A DNA stretch of 64,000 nt. Source: Campylobacter sp. RM16187. GTDB taxonomy: Bacteria; Campylobacterota; Campylobacteria; Campylobacterales; Campylobacteraceae. This document shows positions 40,591-47,734 of the stretch, in pieces. Below the pieces are notes generated by a model, which was not told the DNA's origin, made no database searches, and saw only the letters and a list, made by a program, of their open reading frames with translations. Location of the stretch: contig NZ_CP012549.1 in assembly GCF_025319965.1 (NCBI RefSeq), forward strand, positions 1-64,000, read 5' to 3'. How positions within the stretch are numbered: position 1 is the stretch's first letter; every line of letters begins with the position of its first letter. Both the position numbers and the translations under genes were made by a program.

Positions 40591-41130
40591 TTAACAAATA
40601 CATAAAATTTCATATATAAAGACTTTCAAAAAATCAAAATGTATCCACAACACTACACGCTTATAGTACCTGCCATTTTTAGTATTTTGCTTCTTTGTTT
40701 CATTTTGTATATATCTAATTGCTATTTCCTTGAAGTTTGGTTCTTTTATGTATAAAGCTTTAGCCTCTTCTTTTTGTTTAGGCTCAATATATATTTGTTC
40801 TTTACTTGCTTCTTCAGGTGAATAAAAATTTCTAATAACTCTTTCAAATAGTTCCCTGTATTCAGTTATATAAAGAGGCTTTGTATCTTTGATACTTCTT
40901 TGCCTATTACGCATTTGGCTTCTTATTGCCCCATTATGATTATTATTAGTTTTACAACCACGCTTTTTGCCTGCTTGACTTTTTAGTTTTATGGTGATAG
41001 TTCTAGCTATATCGGCATCCTCTGTAAATAAACAGTATTTAACAGTTATTTTTTGGTCATCTTTTAATGCTGTATCAAAGTAGTAATAGTTTGGTCTATT
41101 TTTAATTTTAGTTATGAGTTTAGAATTCAT
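40591..41130 (-). CDS. Hypothetical basic protein in an accessory region
   Basis: I do not recognise this 179-residue protein. It is rich in Lys, Arg, Asn and Tyr with a basic block KSQAGKKRGCKTNNNHNG near residue 55, suggesting nucleic-acid binding, and a hydrophobic end (LWIHFDFLKVFIYEILCIC). The ATG at 41130 has AGGAG at the right distance; an ATG 24 bases earlier is less likely. It is transcribed in the same direction as the WYL-like fragment. Confidence 0.55.
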   Translation of the reverse strand: MNSKLITKIKNRPNYYYFDTALKDDQKITVKYCLFTEDADIARTITIKLKSQAGKKRGCKTNNNHNGAIRSQMRNRQRSIKDTKPLYITEYRELFERVIRNFYSPEEASKEQIYIEPKQKEEAKALYIKEPNFKEIAIRYIQNETKKQNTKNGRYYKRVVLWIHFDFLKVFIYEILCIC

Positions 41131-41286
41131 AATGAACTCCTGATCCCAACTCAAGTTTATGTAGCAAAATAGCTGTTTTTCTGTAACAATTTTAAATTGT
41201 CCAAATTTTTAGGCGAATTTTTTAAATTGTAATAAAAAACAAAGTATTGAAAAATGGAGTATTTATTAAGTTTTTGTGGTAGTATA

Positions 41287-41376
41287 TGGCCGGGAGATAG
41301 GGATTCGAACCCCAGGAGGCTTTCACACCTCAACGGTTTTCAAGACCGCCGCTTTCGACCGCTCAGCCATCTCCCG
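41287..41376 (-). tRNA. tRNA-Ser (TGA)
   Basis: Minus-strand class II tRNA with acceptor CGGGAGA/TCTCCCG, long variable arm, GGTTCGAATCC T arm and encoded CCA. Anticodon loop CTTGAAA gives TGA. Confidence 0.94.
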
Positions 41377-41422
41377 AAAATTAGATTGTAATTATAGCTA
41401 ATTTTTCTTAAAATCGCTATAG

Positions 41423-41578
41423 TTATTCAGTTTTTTCCTTGACGTAAGTAGCACCTTCGTTTACTTTTTCTTTTGACCACTCCACTGCATTGTTTGTGTC
41501 TTGTTTAACGCCACTCCATGTGTTTGAGCAACCAGCCATCAAAAATACTGCAGATAAAAGAACTAAAAGATAACGCAT
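41423..41578 (-). CDS. Small entericidin-like lipoprotein
   Basis: A 51-codon gene: signal peptide MRYLLVLLSAVFLMAGC with lipobox LMAGC (Cys17 acylated after cleavage), then a short helical chain SNTWSGVKQDTNNAVEWSKE ending in KEKTE. This is the layout of EcnA/EcnB entericidins, small membrane lipoproteins linked to stress and stationary-phase lysis in enterobacteria. AAGGAG-like sequence (AAGGAGAAAAT) precedes the ATG. It lies between two tRNA genes. Confidence 0.82.
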   Translation of the reverse strand: MRYLLVLLSAVFLMAGCSNTWSGVKQDTNNAVEWSKEKVNEGATYVKEKTE

Positions 41579-41597
41579 ATTTTCTCCTTATGTCGTT

Positions 41598-41671
41598 TGG
41601 AGGCGACACCCGGATTCGAACCGGGGGTAAAAGCTTTGCAGGCTTCTGCCTTACCACTTGGCCATGTCGCC
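41598..41671 (-). tRNA. tRNA-Cys (GCA)
   Basis: Minus-strand cloverleaf with acceptor GGCGACA/TGTCGCC, GGTTCGAATCC T arm, encoded CCA; anticodon loop CTGCAAA gives GCA. Confidence 0.95.
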
Positions 41672-41680
41672 CTTAGCTTA

Positions 41681-41767
41681 TGGTGCCCGGAACCGGACTT
41701 GAACCGGTACAGTAAAAATTACCGAGGGATTTTAAGTCCCTTGCGTCTACCATTCCGCCACCCGGGC
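41681..41767 (-). tRNA. tRNA-Leu (TAA)
   Basis: Minus-strand class II tRNA with acceptor GCCCGGG, long variable arm, GGTTCAAGTCC T arm and encoded CCA; anticodon loop CTTAAAA gives TAA. Confidence 0.95.
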
Positions 41768-41786
41768 ATAAATTTTAAAAAATTGA

Positions 41787-41861
41787 TGGAGCGGGAAACG
41801 AGATTCGAACTCGCGACCCCAACCTTGGCAAGGTTGTGCTCTACCCCTGAGCTATTCCCGC
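41787..41861 (-). tRNA. tRNA-Gly (GCC)
   Basis: Minus-strand cloverleaf with acceptor GCGGGAA/TTCCCGC, GAGTTCGAATCTC T arm, encoded CCA; anticodon loop TTGCCAA gives GCC. Cys, Leu and Gly tRNAs are within 270 bases and probably one transcript. Confidence 0.95.
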
Positions 41862-41969
41862 ATTTTAAAAGTGTAATTTTATCCCAACTATGCTTAAAAA
41901 AATATTTTATTTTGTTAAAAAATTAAATTTATTGTAAGTAAAATGTGTATATAATCTCAAAACACTTTT

Positions 41970-42045
<76 letters not shown>

Positions 42046-42180
42046 TTTAAACTTTCTTTAAGTTTCAATCCCTTCTTTTTAATTCTGTTAAATGCCTTAC
42101 TTAAGGGCTTTACAGCATTTTTGATTTCCAATTAGTTGCTTTGATTACCCTTTGTGCTATAATTGTTTCTGATTAATTTA

Positions 42181-42215
42181 GGGACTAATTAAGGGACTTT
42201 TTTAATTCTGGGACT
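42181..42215 (+). repeat. Three direct GGGACT repeats before the integrase
   Basis: GGGACT at 42181, 42193 and 42210, within 35 bases between tRNA-Ala and the integrase start. Short direct repeats beside an attachment site can be arm-type sites for integrase or excisionase (inference). Confidence 0.35.
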
Positions 42216-42257
42216 TTTGTAAAAAACATAAGAAAACATGAAAACGAAAGGAATTAA

Positions 42258-43509
42258 ATGGCAAACATCTCTAAGGCAAATCTTCAAGATAAAGATATTA
42301 GAAAACTGCAACCTCCAAAATCTAAAAAGAAAATAGCTGTAGGAAATCCCAAAGAGTTATATTTGTGGCTTAATCCAAGCGGTAAGAAAACATTCTTTAT
42401 AAGAACAAAGGATGATAAGTCGCTTACAATAGGTGAGTTTAGAGAAGGTATTTATAGTGTAAGCGAAGCAAGGATAGACGCCGTAAAACTACTAAAAGAG
42501 CTTGAAAGCGGTAAGGATATAGATACCATTAAAGGCAAGAATGATAAGTATAAATTTAAAAGTCTATTTAATATATACATAGAGCAAAAACAGAAAAACG
42601 GTATTAGCCAGACTTATCTAAAAAAGATTATTCAGATGAACAATCTTTATATACTTCCTAAATTTGGCGAGAGAGATGTAAAAAATATAAAGTATAGCGA
42701 ACTTTTAGAGGTCTTTAATGCCATTTTTAACCCTAGTAATCCTAAAACAAGTCGTCTTGAGACAATACACCGCCTTATAAACCACTTGCATAATGTTTTT
42801 TCAATGGCTATCAAAGATAGATATATAGATCATGATCCAAGCTTTAGACTTGAAAAAGAATTTCCTACAATCAAGTCGTTTTAATTTAAAAAATCAAATA
42901 GATACAAGATATGCCGCGCTAACTACTGATGATGGGATAAGAGAGTTTTTAAAAGACTTAAAATTAGATAATAAAATGCAGCTTCAAACTAAGCGTGCCA
43001 TCTATCTTCAAATTTTATGTGTCAACCGTCCGATTAATACAGCTCAAGCAAAATGGGCTGATATTGATATGCAAAACGCAGTATGGACTATACAAGCAAA
43101 CGAGATGAAGACAGGATTTATGCATAAAGTCGCACTAAGCAAGCAAGTAGTTGCTATTCTAAAAGAACAGCAACTTTTTAGCGGAGATATGAAATTTGTA
43201 TTTCCAAGCCTAAATAAGGATGGTCATATCCATAGAGACGCAATCAGTAAGGCAATAAGAAATATGGGAGAAAAAGATAAATATAAATGTGTTGCTACCT
43301 CTCACGGCTTTAGGGCTACTTTTAGGACTATTTGCTCTGTAAATAAAGCAGAACTTTATAAATTAGGAATAACAGAGGAAGCTATAGAGAGTGTTTTAGC
43401 CCATAAAGAATTTAATCAGATTAAATATGCATATGAGAGAGAAAAAGCAACAATGGATCAAAAACATAAGCTAATGCAGTGGTACAGCGATTATTTGTTT
43501 AGTTTATAG
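42258..43509 (+). pseudogene. int: Tyrosine integrase, P4-like, interrupted by a frameshift
   Basis: The first frame (to 42884) gives the N-terminal DUF4102-like and core-binding parts, starting MANISKANLQDKDIRKLQPP. The catalytic domain continues one frame over from about 42865 to 43509. All catalytic positions are present there: Arg in CVNRPINTAQAKWAD, Lys in NEMKTGFMHKVALS, HxxR in SHGFRATFR, His in LAHKEFNQ and Tyr in KYAYEREKA. The break needs a +1 shift near GAAAAAGAATTTCC; no standard slippery heptamer is seen, so mutation or a base-calling error is likelier than programmed shifting. P4-type integrases insert at tRNA 3' ends, in accord with tRNA-Ala upstream. Confidence 0.8.
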
Positions 43510-43689
43510 CACCTTAAGCAAAAATTAAATTATCAATAAAATTATATAAATTTTAATAGTAAAGCCGAATTTTAAGGCTTTACTATACAAAAATACTTTC
43601 TTAAATTATAACTCAAATATTACTAATTTTTTAAAAAAATCTAATTATAATACAATCTTTTTAATTAAAAAATACTTAAATAATATTAT

Positions 43690-43719
43690 ATGTAACTAAA
43701 TATATTCAATATGTTACAT
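43690..43719. promoter_or_regulatory. Inverted repeat before the AlpA-like gene, possible operator
   Basis: ATGTAAC (43690-43696) and GTTACAT (43713-43719) flank 16 AT-rich bases, 68 bases before the AlpA-like start. The rest of the 277-base gap from 43510 is plain AT-rich sequence. Confidence 0.4.
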
Positions 43720-43786
43720 TTTGATTCAGGTTTTTAGGAAATAAAAATAATATACTTCTATCAAAAATCATTTAAAAGGAATTTTT

Positions 43787-44014
43787 ATGACTTTAAAAGA
43801 AATTTATGCAAAAGATAACGAGGTAGCAGAGATGATAGGCGTAAGTAAGAATACTCTAGCTAAATGGAGAATGTTTAAAAGCAATGGGCCGAAGTTGGCT
43901 TTTGTCAAAATCGGTCGTAATATACTATATAAACGTGACTCAATAAAACAATGGCTGGAAGATAATGAAAGAATTGATACAAAGAATTTAAAACTGATAA
44001 AGGATTCTAAATGA
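43787..44014 (+). CDS. AlpA/excisionase-like helix-turn-helix protein
   Basis: A 75-residue protein with an MerR-like HTH_17 fold: NEVAEMIGVSKNTLAKWRMF (helix-turn-helix), then a wing FVKIGRNILYKRDSIKQWLE. AlpA-type proteins on P4-like islands control integrase expression and excision. It overlaps the next gene by an ATGA junction. AAAAGGAATTTTT precedes the ATG. Confidence 0.82.
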   Translation: MTLKEIYAKDNEVAEMIGVSKNTLAKWRMFKSNGPKLAFVKIGRNILYKRDSIKQWLEDNERIDTKNLKLIKDSK

Positions 44015-44337
44015 AAAAATACAGTAAAGAACAACTTGAGAGAGAGCTTGAAGATTTTTTGTCTTTAGGCGCTAAGCATATTATCAAACAAAAATACTCG
44101 GAAATATTCTTTTCTAGACCTATGAGCCTTAAAAAACTCAAGGAGTTCATAGAGAGCAAGCTATCTTTGAAAGTATCAGAAAAAGAGTTAAAAGCATGGA
44201 AAGAGGAGTACGAAACAAATCGGTCAAAAAATCAAAATCAAAACATAGACAATCAGAATAGTAATACACAAAAACAACAGATATTAATAAATGATGATAG
44301 CACTAATCAAGAGGAGGTTGATTCATGGCAATCATAA
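44011..44337 (+). CDS. Hypothetical protein of the island
   Basis: A 108-residue protein of unknown family: a charged helical first part (YSKEQLERELEDFLSLGAKH, then LKEFIESKLSLKVSEKELKA) and an Asn/Gln-rich, probably disordered tail from about residue 75. It overlaps the genes on both sides, so the three form one translational unit. The order resembles small accessory genes before mobilization functions, but no motif proves this. Confidence 0.65.
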   Translation: MKKYSKEQLERELEDFLSLGAKHIIKQKYSEIFFSRPMSLKKLKEFIESKLSLKVSEKELKAWKEEYETNRSKNQNQNIDNQNSNTQKQQILINDDSTNQEEVDSWQS

Positions 44338-44861
44338 TGAATCAATCCTCAACCAAAGAGGCGGCAACTGCAAATTTTGCTCTAGAAAAATCTGTCCTTG
44401 AAGCTCAAAAAGCTAAAGAAGAAATCTTAAAAACAATCAATAAGATGGACCAAAAAGCAAGCAACATCACAAAAGAGATCGAAATAAAAACAAATGCTTC
44501 TGTTAAAAATATAATGGTGGCTAAAGACGAAATCGTAAAGGCTCAAAATTCATTCAATAAAACAAGCCAAGCAATAAAAAATACAATGCCCATATCAACT
44601 ATCGTTGCAGGAGTTTTTGGTGGATTGGTTCTAGTATTAATGTTATCATCTTTTTGGATAGTGCCTATAGCGTACAAAAGTTTAACTTACAGCTCTCAGA
44701 TTCAGGAACAAGAAGAGCAGATTAGCAATCTTATAATATATTTGAAGGCAGAAAAAGAAGATATTTTTAATATTGAACAATTTGTCATATATCTATTTGA
44801 TAACGATATTGGTAGAGCCAAAGCTGAATATAAAAAATGGCTTAGCAAAAATGAAAAATAA
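44325..44861 (+). CDS. Membrane-anchored coiled-coil protein of the island
   Basis: A 178-residue protein. Residues 10-85 are coiled coil (LEKSVLEAQKAKEEILKTIN and onward), one transmembrane stretch follows (STIVAGVFGGLVLVLMLSSF, about 90-112), then a cytoplasmic or periplasmic helical tail. The start at 44325 has AGGAGG eight bases upstream. Coiled-coil membrane proteins of this size occur beside mob genes on small plasmids, which suits the oriT-like repeats that follow; function is unproven. Confidence 0.65.
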   Translation: MAIIMNQSSTKEAATANFALEKSVLEAQKAKEEILKTINKMDQKASNITKEIEIKTNASVKNIMVAKDEIVKAQNSFNKTSQAIKNTMPISTIVAGVFGGLVLVLMLSSFWIVPIAYKSLTYSSQIQEQEEQISNLIIYLKAEKEDIFNIEQFVIYLFDNDIGRAKAEYKKWLSKNEK

Positions 44862-44889
44862 TCTATCAATTCTTGCATATAGGATAAAT

Positions 44890-45092
44890 AGCCTGATACA
44901 TATATGTGGGTACATCCGTCCTCCACATATATTCAGGCTCTTGCAGAGGGCTATTACAAAAAATAAGTCAAGTTTGCAGACTTGCTAACTATTTTTTGTA
45001 ATTCATATGTGTTGTTTTATCCGCCTATGCTCGCGCATAAATGGATAAAACTTACCGGCTTGTCCATTTCTACGCTAACGCTACGAAACGGA
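44890..45092. other. oriT-like array of four consecutive inverted repeats
   Basis: (1) AGCCTGA + ATATATGTGG pairs with CCACATATAT + TCAGGCT (44890-44939), 17 pairs with a 3-base bulge and 13-base loop. (2) TTACAAAAAATA / TATTTTTTGTAA (44954-44965 and 44990-45001), perfect 12, with an inner CAAGT/ACTTG. (3) GTTTTATCC / GGATAAAAC (45014-45022 and 45043-45051), with inner TATGC/GCATA. (4) TCCATTTC / GAAACGGA (45063-45070 and 45085-45092), seven of eight. The array sits directly before a MobC-like gene, the usual place for oriT. No nic site can be assigned. Confidence 0.55.
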
Positions 45093-45125
45093 ACCTAAGC
45101 CTTAGTATATTTTTTTGGATATTAT

Positions 45126-45356
45126 ATGTTGAATAGTTTTACAAAAGACAGAGAAATTAAAATCAGAATTTCAAAACAATTCGATGAAATTTTAGCTGTA
45201 AAATGTAATAAATCAGGACCTACAAAGTCTGAGTTTATTCGTCAAAGCGTTATGAACTCAGACGTAAAAGTGATCCAAAGATCATCAAATCATGTATTGG
45301 ATGACGAGACTAGATTTCTTTTTTTCGGAATAGCTAACATTTGTTATTTCATCTAA
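45126..45356 (+). CDS. MobC-like ribbon-helix-helix protein, probably truncated
   Basis: Residues 1-45 (DREIKIRISKQFDEILAVKC, then GPTKSEFIRQSVMNSDVKVI) match the ribbon-helix-helix start of relaxosome accessory proteins such as MobC, which bind oriT. MobC proteins are normally over 100 residues; this ends at 76 with a hydrophobic tail (FFGIANICYFI) that looks out of frame with any conserved part. Its last 72 bases overlap a convergent gene, so a junction near 45300 probably cut it. Confidence 0.55.
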   Translation: MLNSFTKDREIKIRISKQFDEILAVKCNKSGPTKSEFIRQSVMNSDVKVIQRSSNHVLDDETRFLFFGIANICYFI

Positions 45357-45587
45357 GACTTTTATATTGTTCTTTACCATAATTTCTTTTATATATCTTA
45401 GCATAATCGTTAAGTCATCAAGAACTTTAAAATCTTTTAATATATCATTACTCTTTAGTATTTTTTCGTTTAAATTAGAATAGTTGTCAAAGAGTTGAAA
45501 GCTTTTATTCTCAAAATATCTCAATTTTAAAAGCCTATTTCTTTTTATAAAGTTATCATTTGAGTTATTTCTAAAAAGATTACACAT
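45285..45587 (-). CDS. Hypothetical helical protein at the island edge
   Basis: A 100-residue, Lys/Asn/Leu-rich helical protein (NSNDNFIKRNRLLKLRYFEN, then NEKILKSNDILKDFKVLDDL). The same frame stays open upstream to about 45665 (IARDELYDELKSLQKRLLKM) without a standard start codon, so the real gene may be longer or have lost its start. It overlaps the MobC-like gene tail to tail. No family recognised. Confidence 0.42.
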   Translation of the reverse strand: MCNLFRNNSNDNFIKRNRLLKLRYFENKSFQLFDNYSNLNEKILKSNDILKDFKVLDDLTIMLRYIKEIMVKNNIKVLDEITNVSYSEKKKSSLVIQYMI

Positions 45588-45665
45588 CTTTAAAAGTCTT
45601 TTTTGTAATGATTTTAATTCATCATATAGTTCATCTCTCGCTATATAGAAAGTAATAATTTTATT

Positions 45666-45851
45666 TTAATTATTCTTTGCGATTTCATCTTTGAGTGTTT
45701 TATCAATAGAGTTGAAAGAATTATTGTTGATATAGTTCTCTAGCTGGTATTTACTTTTTACTGTTTGAAAAAATCTATTTTTATTAAAATACACAACAAG
45801 AAAGTATCCGATTGCTAAAACTATAACTCCATACAAAACATAAATATACAT
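45666..45851 (-). CDS. Small membrane protein of unknown function
   Basis: Sixty-one residues with one N-terminal transmembrane helix (MYIYVLYGVIVLAIGYFLVV) and a charged tail. The ATG at 45851 follows GAAAGGAAAG, a good ribosome site; a longer frame to 45929 would start inside the suspected island boundary. It precedes the hypothetical gene at 45587 on the same strand. Confidence 0.5.
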   Translation of the reverse strand: MYIYVLYGVIVLAIGYFLVVYFNKNRFFQTVKSKYQLENYINNNSFNSIDKTLKDEIAKNN

Positions 45852-45917
45852 TACTTTCCTTTCTTTATATAACTTATAATGGAAATTTAACATATTAATA
45901 TGACAGGTTGTGGCATA

Positions 45918-45926
45918 CCACCATTT
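45918..45926. repeat. Possible attR: 9-base copy of the tRNA-Ala 3' end
   Basis: CCACCATTT at 45918-45926 equals the tRNA-Ala end at 42040-42048, in the same orientation. It lies 11 bases before the next chromosomal gene. Nine bases is short for a tRNA attachment repeat, so this is only a candidate. Confidence 0.38.
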
Positions 45927-45936
45927 CACAATAACA

Positions 45937-47610
45937 CTAATCCATGCACACCACTTTATCCGCTATATTGATCAGTTCTTCGTTATTGCTATGCGTGCAA
46001 AATATAATAGCCCAGCCATCTTGTTTAAGCTCTTGTAATAGATCAATTACGATATTTTCATTATCTTTGTCTAGTGCCGAAGTAGCTTCGTCTAAGAATA
46101 AAATTTTAGAGTTTTTCATAACGGCTCTTAGAAATGCCATTCTTGATTTCTCTCCGCCTGAGAGTTTATTGCCATCATCTCCTATCGTTTCGTCGATGTT
46201 TAAGTGCTTCAAATTTAATTTCTCCAAATAAGCCAAAATGCCGTTTAAATCGCGACTTGAATTTGGATATAAGATATTATTAATAATCGTATCATCATGC
46301 AAAAATGTCCTTTGACCGCAATAAGATATAGCCGCTCTTAGCTCTTTATTAGAGTAAGAATTTATGTCTATTCCGTTAATATAAATCATACCATTTGAGA
46401 CTTTATAAAGCCCCACAAACGCCCTAATGATCGATGTTTTACCGCTTCCGCTACGGCCCTTTATCAGGATCAACTCATTTTTATGGCATTTAAACGAAAT
46501 TTCTTTTACTAACTCTACTTCATCCAAATAAATTTTTAAATTATTTACCACCACAGGGACATCTTTATATTTGATCTCTTTTTTAAGCAAGCTGGTTTGC
46601 ACCTCTTCTTTTATGCTTAAAAATTCTATTATTTTGCCTATCGAAACAAGCGCTTTTTGAATGACTTGCAAATAATTAGAGATGTTTCGAATGGGTTGAT
46701 AAAATTTGCGCGAGTAGTCGGCTATCACAACTATCATGCCGACTGCAAGAGCATGATTACTAACTTGATACACGGCATATAAAAGCACTAAGGCGATTCC
46801 TATAGTGCTTAAAGTTCCTTCAATAGGCATAAAGATAGAAAGGCTTTTGGTTCCTGCTTTTCTATTTTTGTATGACTCATCGGATAGTTTGTTGAAGCGT
46901 TCTTGCTCTTTAGCTTCGGCATTAAATGACTTGATAGTTTCATATCCGCCAAGAAGTTGCTCTATACTAACGGTTATTTTAGAATCCGCTTTTTGAGTGT
47001 TGGCGGATGTTTGTTTTTGGATCCTAGCTGTCTTTATGCTAAAAATATATATAAAAGGTGTTGTGATAAGCAGGATCAATAAGACTGCAGGCTCAATGTA
47101 TAGCAAAAATCCTACTACGAAAATAAAATCAAAAATATCGCTAAAAATCGTATAAAACGGTCTTTCAAAGATATATTCAAGTCTTTGAGTATCATTCATC
47201 AAAGTGTAGATCACATCTCCTTTTGACATCTTAATGATCTCTTTAAAATCGATATTGGTTAGTTTTATAAATAGCTTTTTTCTAACGTTTATTATGATTT
47301 TTTGCGCGATGATAACGACTATATAGCAGAAAAAATTTCTAAATAAAATATATACGATTGATGAAGCAAAAAATAAAACAATGCCCGCAATTGCCAGATT
47401 ATAACTGCTTGGCTCTAAATTTGTAGTTTTTGTGATGAGATCATATATCAAGCCGTTATTTGCGCCATTAGATATCGCACTTATTGTAAAGCCGAAAAAT
47501 TGAGCCGGAGTGACGGCAAAAAATGATGACACGATAGCCATTACAAAGTATATTATTATGACCGGCTTTGGAATTTCTGCGATTTTAATTATCTCTAGTA
47601 TGGACTTCAA
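45937..47610 (-). CDS. ABC exporter, fused membrane and ATPase domains
   Basis: A 557-residue half-transporter of the MsbA/LmrA type: about six transmembrane segments in residues 1-310 and an ATPase in 330-557. Walker A is GRSGSGKTS, signature LSGGEKSRMA, Walker B ILFLDEATSALD and the switch His is in FCTHSNNEE. The cargo is not evident. It lies between the island edge and the zinc/cadmium ATPase on the same strand, separated from the latter by 124 bases, so a shared role is not shown. Confidence 0.9.
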   Translation of the reverse strand: MKSILEIIKIAEIPKPVIIIYFVMAIVSSFFAVTPAQFFGFTISAISNGANNGLIYDLITKTTNLEPSSYNLAIAGIVLFFASSIVYILFRNFFCYIVVIIAQKIIINVRKKLFIKLTNIDFKEIIKMSKGDVIYTLMNDTQRLEYIFERPFYTIFSDIFDFIFVVGFLLYIEPAVLLILLITTPFIYIFSIKTARIQKQTSANTQKADSKITVSIEQLLGGYETIKSFNAEAKEQERFNKLSDESYKNRKAGTKSLSIFMPIEGTLSTIGIALVLLYAVYQVSNHALAVGMIVVIADYSRKFYQPIRNISNYLQVIQKALVSIGKIIEFLSIKEEVQTSLLKKEIKYKDVPVVVNNLKIYLDEVELVKEISFKCHKNELILIKGRSGSGKTSIIRAFVGLYKVSNGMIYINGIDINSYSNKELRAAISYCGQRTFLHDDTIINNILYPNSSRDLNGILAYLEKLNLKHLNIDETIGDDGNKLSGGEKSRMAFLRAVMKNSKILFLDEATSALDKDNENIVIDLLQELKQDGWAIIFCTHSNNEELINIADKVVCMD

Positions 47611-47734
47611 TCTCTTGACTCGGTTAAATTTAATAAGACTCTTCTTTAGGCAGCTTCTTAAATTTATCTAATTATATTTTAGAGATTTTATGATGAAAAA
47701 TCTTAAAGCAAGATATATGAGATAAAATTTTATT

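Larger units (their letters stand above)
42046..45926. mobile_element. Decayed integrative/mobilizable island at tRNA-Ala
   Basis: From the tRNA-Ala 3' end to a short copy of its last bases at 45918-45926. Contents in order: frameshifted tyrosine integrase, AlpA-like regulator, two unknown small genes, four inverted repeats resembling oriT, a MobC-like ribbon-helix-helix gene, then two small minus-strand genes. No relaxase, replication gene or obvious cargo is seen. The broken integrase and missing relaxase suggest it no longer moves by itself. The right boundary is inferred from a 9-base match and from the chromosomal-type ABC gene that follows. Confidence 0.62.

Noticed and set aside
41597-41926. 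109-codon plus-strand open frame
   Set aside because: It is the antisense of tRNA-Cys, tRNA-Leu and tRNA-Gly; tRNA genes often produce such false frames.
42840-42900. Programmed frameshift in the integrase
   Set aside because: No X XXY YYZ heptamer or downstream hairpin is evident; the A run is only five bases. A mutation or sequencing error is simpler.
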